A DNA stretch of 6,953 nucleotides from an uncultured Muribaculaceae bacterium (GTDB taxonomy: Bacteria > Bacteroidota > Bacteroidia > Bacteroidales > Muribaculaceae): positions 1 to 6,953 of the forward strand of contig CAJUMI010000104.1 of assembly GCA_910587545.1 (NCBI GenBank). The letters run 5' to 3'. The position numbers and the translations under genes are program-made. The notes beneath the pieces were generated by a model, which did not search any database, was not told the origin of the DNA, and was given only the letters and a program-made list of their open reading frames with translations. Positions 1 to 6,410 of this stretch are shown one piece after another. Positions within the stretch are counted from its first letter, which is position 1. Each line of letters begins with the position of its first letter.

Positions 1-83
1 TTCTATCATAGCATTCGCTATATGTGTATCAATCAGATACGGAATAATTGATTATTCTTGCACAAAGATAATACAGATTCCGG

Positions 84-1151
84 ATGAAATATCTCAATAT
101 TAAGAAAGCACTTGCCGCCTGGCAAAACATACAGCCCCTATCCGAGAAAGACAGGGAGAGGCTTAGCCGTCGTTTTACCGTGGATTTCAACTACAATAGT
201 AATCATATTGAGGGTAATACGTTGACTTATGGGCAGACGGAAATACTGTTACTCTTCGGCAAGGTAATCGGTGAGGCGGATGTGCGAGATGTTCAGGAAA
301 TGACGGCAAGCAACGTAGGTCTGCGAATGATGACCGAGGAGGCTGCTGTGAAGGAAATTCCATTGACGCAGAATTTTATTCGTACATTGCATAAAACTCT
401 ACTGCGTGAGGATTACACGGTTTATAGAAATTTACCGGGTGGTGTCCAAACAAGTTATGTTATACATGCAGGTCAATATAAGACAAGACCTAATAGCGTA
501 ATCACGAGATATGATGACCGTTTTGAGTATGCTTCCCCGGAAGAAACTCCGAGTCTTATGGCTGATTTGGTGGAATGGTATAACAATGCAGAGCAGGAAG
601 GTAAACTCTCCCCTGTGGAGTTGGCTGCATTGTTTCACTATCGTTATATCCGAATTCATCCGTTTGAAGATGGAAATGGTCGTATTGCCAGACTTATGGT
701 GAATTATATCCTGGCCCGGCATAACTATCCTATGGTAGTAGTCCGTAGCCGCAAGAAAAGTGAATATTTAGAAGCTCTGCATCAGGCTGATCTTGATGTA
801 GGCCCCGTCCCGAGCGACGGAGCTCGCGCCGGCATCAAAGACATACGACCATTCATTAGATATTTCAACGAATTGGTAACAGCCGAAGTGTATAACGACG
901 TACTGTTTGTGACCGAGAAAAATGAAAATGTCTGGTGGTATGATGGAGAACGGATTGCTTTCCGCACACCCAATTACACTAAAATTCTAAACGCTATGCG
1001 TATCCGGCCGACTCTGACTCTTGCAGATATGCAGGAAGAAACAGGTATCAGCATTACAGCCATTCAAAAACTGTTGGATCAACTGATTTATAAAAAATAC
1101 GTTGAGCGTGGCGAGAAATATGGTAGTTGGAGAGTATTCCTGACACAATAA
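84..1151 (+). CDS. Fic family protein (class II, predicted AMP-transferase)
   Basis: 355 residues. The Fic motif HPFEDGNGR (H192-R200, with R203 following) is complete; in the family the His is catalytic and the GNGR segment binds the ATP phosphates. Near the N-terminus S39-N-H-I-E43-G44 matches the (S/T)xxxE(G/N) inhibitory helix, so this is a class II Fic protein that should hold itself in check through E43. The target-binding flap is probably around residues 125-139. Residues about 300-350 look like a winged helix, as in many Fic/DOC proteins of gut Bacteroidales. The expected activity is AMPylation of a protein target, which cannot be named from sequence. There is no neighbouring antitoxin gene. 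The gene is clearly more AT-rich than the genes from 1459 on and sits beside a tRNA gene, suggesting horizontal acquisition. A possible -7 element (TATTCTTG, 53-60, one mismatch to TAnnTTTG) lies upstream without a clear -33 box. The ATG at 84 gives a normal family N-terminus. Confidence 0.93.
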   Translation: MKYLNIKKALAAWQNIQPLSEKDRERLSRRFTVDFNYNSNHIEGNTLTYGQTEILLLFGKVIGEADVRDVQEMTASNVGLRMMTEEAAVKEIPLTQNFIRTLHKTLLREDYTVYRNLPGGVQTSYVIHAGQYKTRPNSVITRYDDRFEYASPEETPSLMADLVEWYNNAEQEGKLSPVELAALFHYRYIRIHPFEDGNGRIARLMVNYILARHNYPMVVVRSRKKSEYLEALHQADLDVGPVPSDGARAGIKDIRPFIRYFNELVTAEVYNDVLFVTEKNENVWWYDGERIAFRTPNYTKILNAMRIRPTLTLADMQEETGISITAIQKLLDQLIYKKYVERGEKYGSWRVFLTQ

Positions 1152-1192
1152 AAACCGCAGGCGGTCAGCGTTAATGCTGATGCCTGCGGTTT
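1152..1192 (-). terminator. Rho-independent terminator of tRNA-Ser, back to back with fic
   Basis: Perfect 11-bp inverted repeat: AAACCGCAGGC at 1152-1162 and GCCTGCGGTTT at 1182-1192, with an inner 5-bp stem (TCAGC 1165-1169 / GCTGA 1176-1180). Read on the minus strand the stem is followed by TTTTT and A/T bases, a proper U-tract just after the tRNA 3' end. Read on the plus strand it is followed by only three T before CC, so it would stop fic transcripts less efficiently. The left arm starts within one base of the fic stop codon. Confidence 0.8.
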
Positions 1193-1196
1193 CCTG

Positions 1197-1284
1197 CGGA
1201 GTGAGCGAGATTCGAACTCGCGATACGCTTTTGGCGTATACACGCTTTCCAGGCGTGCCTCTTCAGCCACTCGAGCACCACTCC
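1197..1284 (-). tRNA. tRNA-Ser (anticodon GGA)
   Basis: The minus strand folds into a class II tRNA. The acceptor 5' strand GGAGTGG pairs with TCACTCC (one G-U pair), with discriminator G at 1197. The anticodon stem CACGC/GCGTG encloses the loop CTGGAAA with anticodon GGA (plus-strand 1248-1250), which reads UCC/UCU serine codons. A long variable arm (TACGC/GCGTA) and a T arm GCGAG-TTCGAAT-CTCGC follow. The long variable arm and discriminator G fit serine. CCA is not encoded (the next bases are CAG), so CCA must be added after 3' trimming, the step in which RNase Z (gene at 2594) acts. Confidence 0.96.
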
Positions 1285-1359
1285 TTCTTTGGCTTCGATT
1301 GCCTGTTCTGGGTCGAAGTTTTTATGACCTGGCTGTCGGTCATGTCGTTTCGGACGACA

Positions 1360-1367
1360 CAAAGTTA
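1360..1367 (-). promoter_or_regulatory. Probable -7 box of the tRNA-Ser promoter
   Basis: The minus strand reads TAACTTTG, an exact match to the Bacteroidetes -7 element TAnnTTTG, about 75 bases upstream of the mature tRNA 5' end. I find no TTTG -33 box at the expected distance (around 1387-1391), so this is only half a promoter. The box is one arm of a palindrome (1361-1375) shared with the prfB promoter region. Confidence 0.45.
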
Positions 1368-1375
1368 CTAACTTT
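1361..1375. repeat. Palindrome between divergent tRNA-Ser and prfB promoters
   Basis: AAAGTTA-C-TAACTTT is a perfect 7-bp inverted repeat around one central base. It covers the predicted -7 box of the tRNA promoter and ends next to the -33 box of the prfB promoter (1377-1380). It may be a regulator site, or simply a result of the AT-rich promoter composition. Confidence 0.4.
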
Positions 1376-1376
1376 T

Positions 1377-1408
1377 TTTGAATTATCGGAGAATGATTGC
1401 TAATTTTG
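1377..1408 (+). promoter_or_regulatory. Bacteroidetes-type promoter of the prfB operon
   Basis: TTTG at 1377-1380, 20 bases, then TAATTTTG at 1401-1408, an exact match to TTTG-N~20-TAnnTTTG as recognised by the Bacteroidetes primary sigma factor. Transcription should begin near 1413-1416, leaving a leader of about 45 bases before the ATG at 1459. Because the following genes are packed closely, this is likely the main promoter for prfB-rnz-tadA-lpxB. Confidence 0.7.
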
Positions 1409-1458
1409 TACTCCAAATATTATTCGTGTTTTATCAATCGTTTGAATTTTAATAATAT

Positions 1459-2581
1459 ATGATTACTCAGGAACAATTAAAAGAGACTTTTGAGCGCAAG
1501 CTGGCGCTGAGGAGGTATCTTTGACATCGACAGCAAGAAAATACAGGTAGAAGAAGAGGAACTCCGCACCCACGTGCCCGATTTCTGGGAGCATCCCAAG
1601 GAGGCGCAGTTGCAGATGAAGAAGATCAAGGATCTCCAGCAGTGGATCGACGGCTACAAGGACGTCGAGTCGGCTGTTGACGAGCTTTCTGTCGCTTGGG
1701 ATTTCATCAAGGAAGGACTTGTTGAGGAAGAAGAACTCGACCGTCTCTACGCCGATGCCATAGCAAAGATAGAGAATCTCGAGTTGCGCAACATGCTCCG
1801 TCGCGAGGAAGACAAACTCGGAGTCGTTCTCAAGATCAACTCCGGCGCAGGCGGCACCGAGAGCCAGGACTGGGCATCGATGCTAATGCGCATGTATCTG
1901 CGCTGGTGTGAGAAGAAAGGCTACAAGACTTCGGTCGCCAACCTTCTCGACGGTGATGAAGCCGGCATCAAGTCGTGTACGATCAACGTCGAGGGCGATT
2001 TTGCCTACGGCTATCTCAAGAGCGAGAACGGTGTCCACCGTCTTGTGCGCGTGTCGCCCTACAATGCTCAGGGCAAGCGCATGACTTCGTTTGCATCGGT
2101 CTTTGTAACGCCTCTCGTCGATGATACTATCGAGGTCAAGGTCGAACCTGCCCTGCTGTCGTGGGACACATTCCGAAGCGGCGGAGCGGGTGGTCAGAAC
2201 GTCAACAAGGTCGAGTCGGGCGTCCGTCTGCGCTATCAGTTCACCGACCCCTACACGGGTGAGAAAGAGGAGATCCTGATCGAGAACACCGAGACCCGCG
2301 ACCAGCCTAAGAACAAGGAGAACGCTCTGCGTCAGCTCCGGTCGATTCTTTATGACAAGGAGTTGCAGCACCGTCTTCAGGAGCAGGCCAAGGTAGAGGC
2401 CGGCAAGATGAAGATCGAGTGGGGTTCGCAGATACGCAGCTATGTCTTTGACGACCGCCGTGTAAAAGATCACCGCACCAACTATCAGACCTCCGACGTC
2501 AACGCCGTGATGGACGGCGAGCTCGACGGCTTCATAAAGGCCTATCTGATGGAATTCGCGGCATCCGAGGCGCAGGAATAA
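1459..2581 (+). CDS. prfB: Peptide chain release factor 2 (programmed +1 frameshift)
   Basis: RF2 reads UGA and UAA stop codons and releases the finished protein on the ribosome. Translation starts at ATG 1459 (MITQEQLKETF...), runs 21 codons to CTT (1519-1521), meets an in-frame TGA (1522-1524), and resumes one base on at GAC (1523), giving 373 residues against about 365 in E. coli. Visible features are the GAGGTESQDW segment (residues 129-138), the stop-codon-recognition tripeptide SPY (199-201, nt 2054-2062) where E. coli has SPF, and the catalytic GGQ (244-246, nt 2189-2197) within GGAGGQNVNK. A reading that begins only in the second frame, for example at GTG 1574, would lose the N-terminus. 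The start has no SD, only A/T-rich sequence, as is normal in Bacteroidetes. It is first in a tight gene block; rnz begins 12 bases after the stop. Confidence 0.97.
1510..1525 (+). promoter_or_regulatory. RF2 programmed +1 frameshift site
   Basis: AGGAGG (1510-1515), a three-base spacer TAT, then CTT TGA C (1519-1525). The classic E. coli site differs only in AGGGGG. When RF2 is scarce, the ribosome pauses at the UGA, the internal SD pairs with 16S rRNA, and peptidyl-tRNA-Leu slips from CUU to UUU. When RF2 is abundant it terminates at codon 22. This gives direct autoregulation of RF2. The exact junction is visible in the sequence; the mechanism is known from the family. Confidence 0.96.
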
Positions 2582-2593
2582 CAGTTCGGGCCG

Positions 2594-3508
2594 ATGGCAA
2601 ATTTCCAGGTCAACATCCTCGGCTGCGGCTCGGCCACGCCTTCTGTACGCCACATGCCCGCATGTCAGGTGATCGACTTCCGCGACCGACTGTTCATGAT
2701 CGACTGCGGCGAGGGCGCCCAGCTCCAGATGATGCGTCAGCGGCTCAAGTTCTCGCGTCTGTCCCATATTTTCATCTCCCATCTCCATGGCGACCATTTC
2801 CTCGGTCTGCCGGGACTCCTGTCGACCCTCGCGCTCCACGAGAAGGGCGGCGAACTGACAGTGCACACCTTTGAGGAAGGCGCGCAGATCCTGCGCCGCA
2901 TCATGGCCGTATTCTGCCGCGAAACAGCCTTCGAACTCAAATATGACATCATTACTCCGTCGCGTGCGGTCATCTTCGAGGATCATGCCATTACGGTCGA
3001 GACATTTCCGCTCTACCACCGTGTGCCGTGTGTCGGCTTCAAGTTCACCGAGAAGCCCAAGGCGCGTCATCTGCGAGGCGACATGATACGCTTCTTCAAC
3101 ATCCCCGTAAGCCGCCTCGAGGATATACGCCGGGGTGCCGACTACGTCACGCCCGATGGCACAGTCATCGCAAACGACCGCCTCACCACCGACGCCGACC
3201 GTTCGGCGAGCTATGCCTACTGCTCCGACACGATGTACAACCCCGCCGTGGCCGACGACGTCCGCGGCGTAGACGTTCTCTACCACGAGTCGACCTACGC
3301 AGACGATTTTGCCCACAAGGCTGCTCCGCGCGGTCACTCCACGGCCCGTCAGGCAGGCCGCATAGCCGCTGCCGCAGGAGTGGGGCGCCTTGTCGTCGGC
3401 CACTATTCGAAGGCCTACGACAACGACGACGTCTTCGCGCGTGAAGCGTCAGAGGAGTTTCCCGATGTCATCGCTGCCCGTGAAGGACTTAAAATCGATC
3501 TCCTATGA
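2594..3508 (+). CDS. rnz: Ribonuclease Z (tRNA 3'-end endonuclease)
   Basis: 304 residues, the size of the short bacterial RNase Z. A metallo-beta-lactamase fold that binds two zinc ions and cuts precursor tRNA after the discriminator base when CCA is not encoded. Visible motifs are HLHGDH (H63, H65, D67, H68), H142, bridging D212 (YCSDT), HEST (H231-E232) and GHST (H248). The KPKARHLRGD segment (154-163) lies where the substrate-binding region is expected. It fits the tRNA-Ser in this window, which lacks CCA. It begins 12 bases after prfB without an SD, and its TGA overlaps the tadA start codon (ATGA). Codon use matches prfB and the following genes. Confidence 0.94.
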   Translation: MANFQVNILGCGSATPSVRHMPACQVIDFRDRLFMIDCGEGAQLQMMRQRLKFSRLSHIFISHLHGDHFLGLPGLLSTLALHEKGGELTVHTFEEGAQILRRIMAVFCRETAFELKYDIITPSRAVIFEDHAITVETFPLYHRVPCVGFKFTEKPKARHLRGDMIRFFNIPVSRLEDIRRGADYVTPDGTVIANDRLTTDADRSASYAYCSDTMYNPAVADDVRGVDVLYHESTYADDFAHKAAPRGHSTARQAGRIAAAAGVGRLVVGHYSKAYDNDDVFAREASEEFPDVIAAREGLKIDLL

Positions 3509-3984
3509 TCTCCCGGCCCCCGACATCGCCTTCGGTTGCCGACGACGAGCGCTTCATGAGGATCGCTCTCACTGAGGCCCGCCATGCCGCCGACATCGGT
3601 GAGGTGCCGGTCGGTGCGTTGGTTGTAACAGCCACAGGTCGTATCGTCGGCCGAGGCCATAACCTCACCGAGACACTCTCTGACGTGACGGCCCATGCCG
3701 AGATGCAGGCCATCACGGCCGCCGCCCAGACCCTCGGCGGCAAGTATCTCGCCGACTGCACTCTCTACGTAACTCTCGAACCCTGCCTGATGTGTGCCGG
3801 AGCTATTGGCTGGAGCCAGCTCGGCCGCATTGTCATCGGGGCCGATGATCCGCGCCGCGGCTACTCCGTGCTGACAGTCCGTCAGCCTTTCCACCCTCGG
3901 GCCGCAGTGACTCGCGGTGTCTGTGCCGACGAGTGTCTTGAACTGATACGTGACTTTTTTCGCGGCCGCCGTAACGACAAATAA
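3505..3984 (+). CDS. tadA: tRNA-specific adenosine deaminase TadA
   Basis: 159 residues of the cytidine/deoxycytidylate deaminase fold. TadA converts A34 to inosine in tRNA-Arg(ACG), letting one tRNA read several CGN codons. The zinc ligands and proton shuttle are visible: H64-A-E66 and P93-C94-L-M-C97. VPVGALVV (34-41) and the ligand-region GHN (51-53) are as in TadA. The first about 15 residues form a short extension before the conserved ERFMRIAL; an internal start at M18 would cut into the fold, so the ATG at 3505 is preferred. That start overlaps the rnz stop (ATGA), which implies coupled translation. A related nucleobase deaminase such as guanine deaminase is the main alternative, but the TAHAEMQAI and LEPCLMCAGA context favours TadA. 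Confidence 0.88.
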   Translation: MISRPPTSPSVADDERFMRIALTEARHAADIGEVPVGALVVTATGRIVGRGHNLTETLSDVTAHAEMQAITAAAQTLGGKYLADCTLYVTLEPCLMCAGAIGWSQLGRIVIGADDPRRGYSVLTVRQPFHPRAAVTRGVCADECLELIRDFFRGRRNDK

Positions 3985-3998
3985 CACCCCAATCCGAT

Positions 3999-5123
3999 AT
4001 GCACTATTTTATAATAGCAGGCGAGGCCTCGGGCGACCTTCACGGAGCTGCTCTGATCGAGGCTCTGCGCGAGGCCGACAGCGACGCGCGTTTCTCCTTT
4101 CTCGGCGGCGACAGGATGGCGGCCGCGGCCGCCGTCGCCCCGATAATCCACAACCGCGACATGGCTTTCATGGGCTTCAGCGAGGTGCTCCGCCATCTCG
4201 GCAAGATATTCTCTAACCTCTCGACGACGAGGCGGCAGTTGCTCGAGCGCCGGCCCGACTGCCTGATACTCATCGACTATCCCTCGTTCAATCTCAAGGT
4301 GGCCAAGACCGCGTCCAAGGCCGGCATTCCCGTGTTCTACTATATCTCGCCCAAGATCTGGGCGTGGAAAGAGTGGCGCATCAAGGCGATCAAGCGATAT
4401 GTCAGCCGCATGTTCTCCATCCTTCCGTTCGAGCGCCGATTCTACGCCCGCCACGACTTCCCGATAGACTATGTCGGCAATCCATCGGTCGAGGAGATCG
4501 ACTCTCTGCGCCCGTCACTGTTGCCGCGCGACAGATTTCTCGCCGAGCATAAGTTGCGCGACCGTCCCATCGTAGCCCTGCTTCCCGGCAGCCGCATGGG
4601 TGAGATCCGCTGCAACCTTCCCGTCATGGCTGAGGCCGCACGGCGTTTCCCGCAGTATCGCCCCGTGATAGCCGGCGCTCCGGGCATCCCCGACGAAGTT
4701 TACAGCGCGATCTGCGACTATCCCGTGCTTTGCGACTCCACTTTCGACCTCCTTGCCAACAGCCGGGCCGCTCTCGTGACATCAGGCACGGCCACTCTCG
4801 AGACCGCCCTGATCGGCGTTCCTCAGGTGGTGGTCTACCGTTCCAACGGCTCCAGGCTGGCCTACAATATCATGCGCCGTCTGATCAAAGTCGATTACAT
4901 CTCGCTTCCCAATCTGATCGCCGACCGGCAGATCATACCCGAACTGATACTCCACAACTGCACCCCCGACACAATTTCCGCAGCCCTCGCTCCGCTGCTC
5001 ACCGACACTCCGGCGCGTGTCGCCCAGCTCGAGGGCTACGGCGACATGCGCCGTCAGCTCGGAGCGTCTACCGCCGCCGTCACTACTGCCCGCCTCATCC
5101 TCGCCGCTCTAAGAAAAGCGTAA
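3999..5123 (+). CDS. lpxB: Lipid-A-disaccharide synthase
   Basis: 374 residues against 382 in E. coli. A GT-B glycosyltransferase (family GT19), peripheral on the inner membrane, joining UDP-2,3-diacylglucosamine and lipid X into the lipid A disaccharide 1-phosphate. Visible family signatures are GEASGD (8-13), the IDYPSFN segment (92-98) with conserved Asp93, YYISPKIWAWKEWR (114-127), YVGNP (158-162), LPGSR (195-199), the donor-side SGTATLE(T)AL (262-271) and LPNLIADR (303-310). It begins 14 bases after tadA and appears to be the last gene of the block. Its job is unrelated to the three upstream genes, so co-transcription probably reflects chromosomal order rather than a shared pathway. No clear terminator follows in the 74 bases before the convergent gene. 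Confidence 0.96.
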   Translation: MHYFIIAGEASGDLHGAALIEALREADSDARFSFLGGDRMAAAAAVAPIIHNRDMAFMGFSEVLRHLGKIFSNLSTTRRQLLERRPDCLILIDYPSFNLKVAKTASKAGIPVFYYISPKIWAWKEWRIKAIKRYVSRMFSILPFERRFYARHDFPIDYVGNPSVEEIDSLRPSLLPRDRFLAEHKLRDRPIVALLPGSRMGEIRCNLPVMAEAARRFPQYRPVIAGAPGIPDEVYSAICDYPVLCDSTFDLLANSRAALVTSGTATLETALIGVPQVVVYRSNGSRLAYNIMRRLIKVDYISLPNLIADRQIIPELILHNCTPDTISAALAPLLTDTPARVAQLEGYGDMRRQLGASTAAVTTARLILAALRKA

Positions 5124-5197
5124 GGGGCGTATGGCTTGTGCGCTATTGATAATCAGTCTGAATGACTATAGGCTGTCCGATTCGTCCGATAGTTCGC

Positions 5198-5383
5198 TCA
5201 GTTCTGACCGTTGTCAGAGTCCTTGCGTTTGACGCTGCGGCCGTGGCGGCGCAGCGACTCGGCCACTATCCATTGCAGTTGACCGTTGACGGAGCGAAAT
5301 TCCTGTGCGGCCCATTTTTCGACCATTTCCATGGTCTCGCGGTCGAGACGCAACAGGAATCCTTTACTATCTTGTTTGGCCAT
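5198..5383 (-). CDS. Arc-like ribbon-helix-helix DNA-binding protein
   Basis: 61 residues with the build of an Arc/MetJ ribbon-helix-helix monomer: a short strand GFLLRL (8-13), helix A about 15-29, the turn RSVNG (30-34) as in phage Arc (RSVNS), helix B about 35-49, and a basic tail. Such proteins dimerise through the strands, which insert into the DNA major groove, and commonly repress their own operon. It starts 21 bases after the stop of the SPFH gene on the same strand, so the two are probably co-transcribed. No toxin partner is visible, so a toxin-antitoxin role is unlikely from this window. A candidate target is the tandem 11-bp repeat at 6385-6406. The start has no strong SD. Confidence 0.8.
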   Translation of the reverse strand: MAKQDSKGFLLRLDRETMEMVEKWAAQEFRSVNGQLQWIVAESLRRHGRSVKRKDSDNGQN

Positions 5384-5404
5384 CGATCCGACGCTTCAGC
5401 ACTA

Positions 5405-6379
5405 TTACTGGTAAAGTGAACCTGTGTTGAGCACCGGTTGCGCCGGCTCGTCGGCGCAGAGCACCACCAGCAGATTGCTCACCATCGTTGCCTTGCGCTC
5501 GTCGTCGAGCGTCACTATCTGCTCCTCGTCGAGCTGGTCGAGAGCCATTTTTACCATCGAAACCGCGCCTTCGACGATCTTCTCTCTCGCCGAGATGATT
5601 GCCGACGCCTGCTGGCGCCGCAGCATCACCGCCGCGATCTCCGGGGCGTAGGCCAGATGGTTCAGACGTGCCTCGACCACTTCGATGCCGGCCATAGCCA
5701 GACGCTCGTTGAGCTTCTCCTCGAGCTGCTCGTTTATCTCGTTGGCGTCGCTCCTGAGAGTGATCTCGGTGTGCTTGCCGTTCTCCTCGTCGTAGGCGTA
5801 GCGGCCTGTCACCTCGCGCAAGGCGGCGTCGCTCTGTATGCCGACAAACGCGTTCAGCGCCTTGGCTATCGTGTTGGTCGGCGCTGCCGCAGAGCCTTTC
5901 TCATTTGTGTCGACCGCCACGATCGGTGCCGGATCGGCGTCGATGTCAAACACCGCGCGGTAAGTGTCCTTAACCTTCCATACCAGTATCATGCCTATCA
6001 TCACCGGATTGCCGACCTTGTCGTTGACCTTGATCGGGGCGATGTCCATGTTGCGTATGCGCAGCGAGATTTTCTTCTTGGTCATGAAAGGATTGACCCA
6101 GAAATATCCCGTCTCGCGGAACGTTCCCTGGTATTCACCGAAGAAAATCATTACCCGCGCCTGATTGGGCTGCAGCACAAAGAGTCCGCACGATAGCGTT
6201 AACATCGTCAGCAGACCTATGCCGGCTATAACCCCCGCGAGCCACCACAGTTCGAACGGCAGAAATACAAATCCGGCCGCGATGATCGCGGGAATTAAAA
6301 GAATGACCACGGCCAGCATCACAAAACCGTTGGTGACTTTGCCTGAATAGAGAACCTCTTTGTCGATTTGAGTTTTCAT
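5405..6379 (-). CDS. SPFH/band-7 domain membrane protein
   Basis: 324 residues. Two hydrophobic segments (about 18-40 and 45-69) anchor the N-terminus. The SPFH/prohibitin-like domain begins with LQPNQARVMIFFGEYQGTFR (69-88) and GYFWVNPF (91-98) and runs to about 250. It includes DIDADPAPIVAVD, LREVTGRYAYD and the INEQLEEKLNERLAMAGIEV segment. The helical stretch 245-285 (EIAAVMLRRQQASAI...) is typical of the post-SPFH helix through which these proteins assemble into ring- or cage-like membrane scaffolds. No extra enzymatic domain or long C-terminal coiled coil is present. The likely role is a membrane microdomain scaffold or quality-control partner; the specific function is unknown. It is first in a two-gene unit with the RHH gene, under the promoter at 6411-6442. 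Confidence 0.9.
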   Translation of the reverse strand: MKTQIDKEVLYSGKVTNGFVMLAVVILLIPAIIAAGFVFLPFELWWLAGVIAGIGLLTMLTLSCGLFVLQPNQARVMIFFGEYQGTFRETGYFWVNPFMTKKKISLRIRNMDIAPIKVNDKVGNPVMIGMILVWKVKDTYRAVFDIDADPAPIVAVDTNEKGSAAAPTNTIAKALNAFVGIQSDAALREVTGRYAYDEENGKHTEITLRSDANEINEQLEEKLNERLAMAGIEVVEARLNHLAYAPEIAAVMLRRQQASAIISAREKIVEGAVSMVKMALDQLDEEQIVTLDDERKATMVSNLLVVLCADEPAQPVLNTGSLYQ

Positions 6380-6384
6380 AATGT

Positions 6385-6406
6385 GATATTATTTTGATAT
6401 TATTTT
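6385..6406. repeat. Perfect tandem 11-bp repeat in the SPFH leader
   Basis: GATATTATTTT occurs twice without a gap (6385-6395 and 6396-6406), followed by another G. It lies between the predicted -7 box (6411-6418) and the SPFH start codon, over the predicted transcription start. A period of 11 bases is close to one helical turn, and operators bound by tandem ribbon-helix-helix dimers have half-sites about that far apart. It may equally be just an A/T-rich leader that favours SD-independent initiation. Confidence 0.75.
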
Positions 6407-6410
6407 GTTG

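Noticed and set aside
1088..1416. Short frames on both strands across the tRNA-Ser region
   Set aside because: They run through a well-folded tRNA, its terminator and the promoter region.
1522..1524. In-frame TGA as a disabling mutation of prfB
   Set aside because: The surrounding AGGAGG-TAT-CTTTGAC is the canonical programmed frameshift site, so the gene is intact.
1883..3403. 506-codon open frame on the minus strand across prfB and rnz
   Set aside because: It lies antisense to two genes with complete motifs and crosses their boundary. Such long shadows arise from strong G/C bias at third codon positions. Its protein shows no recognisable domain.
3415..4454. Two 190-codon minus-strand frames over tadA and the start of lpxB
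   Set aside because: Antisense shadows of genes whose catalytic motifs are intact.
5204..5217. CTGAC-CGTT-GTCAG hairpin as a convergent terminator for lpxB
   Set aside because: It lies inside the RHH coding region, is 5 bp, and lacks a T tract on either strand.
5438..6196. 252-codon plus-strand frame
   Set aside because: Antisense to the SPFH gene, rich in His/Arg/Leu as expected for a shadow frame, with no family features.
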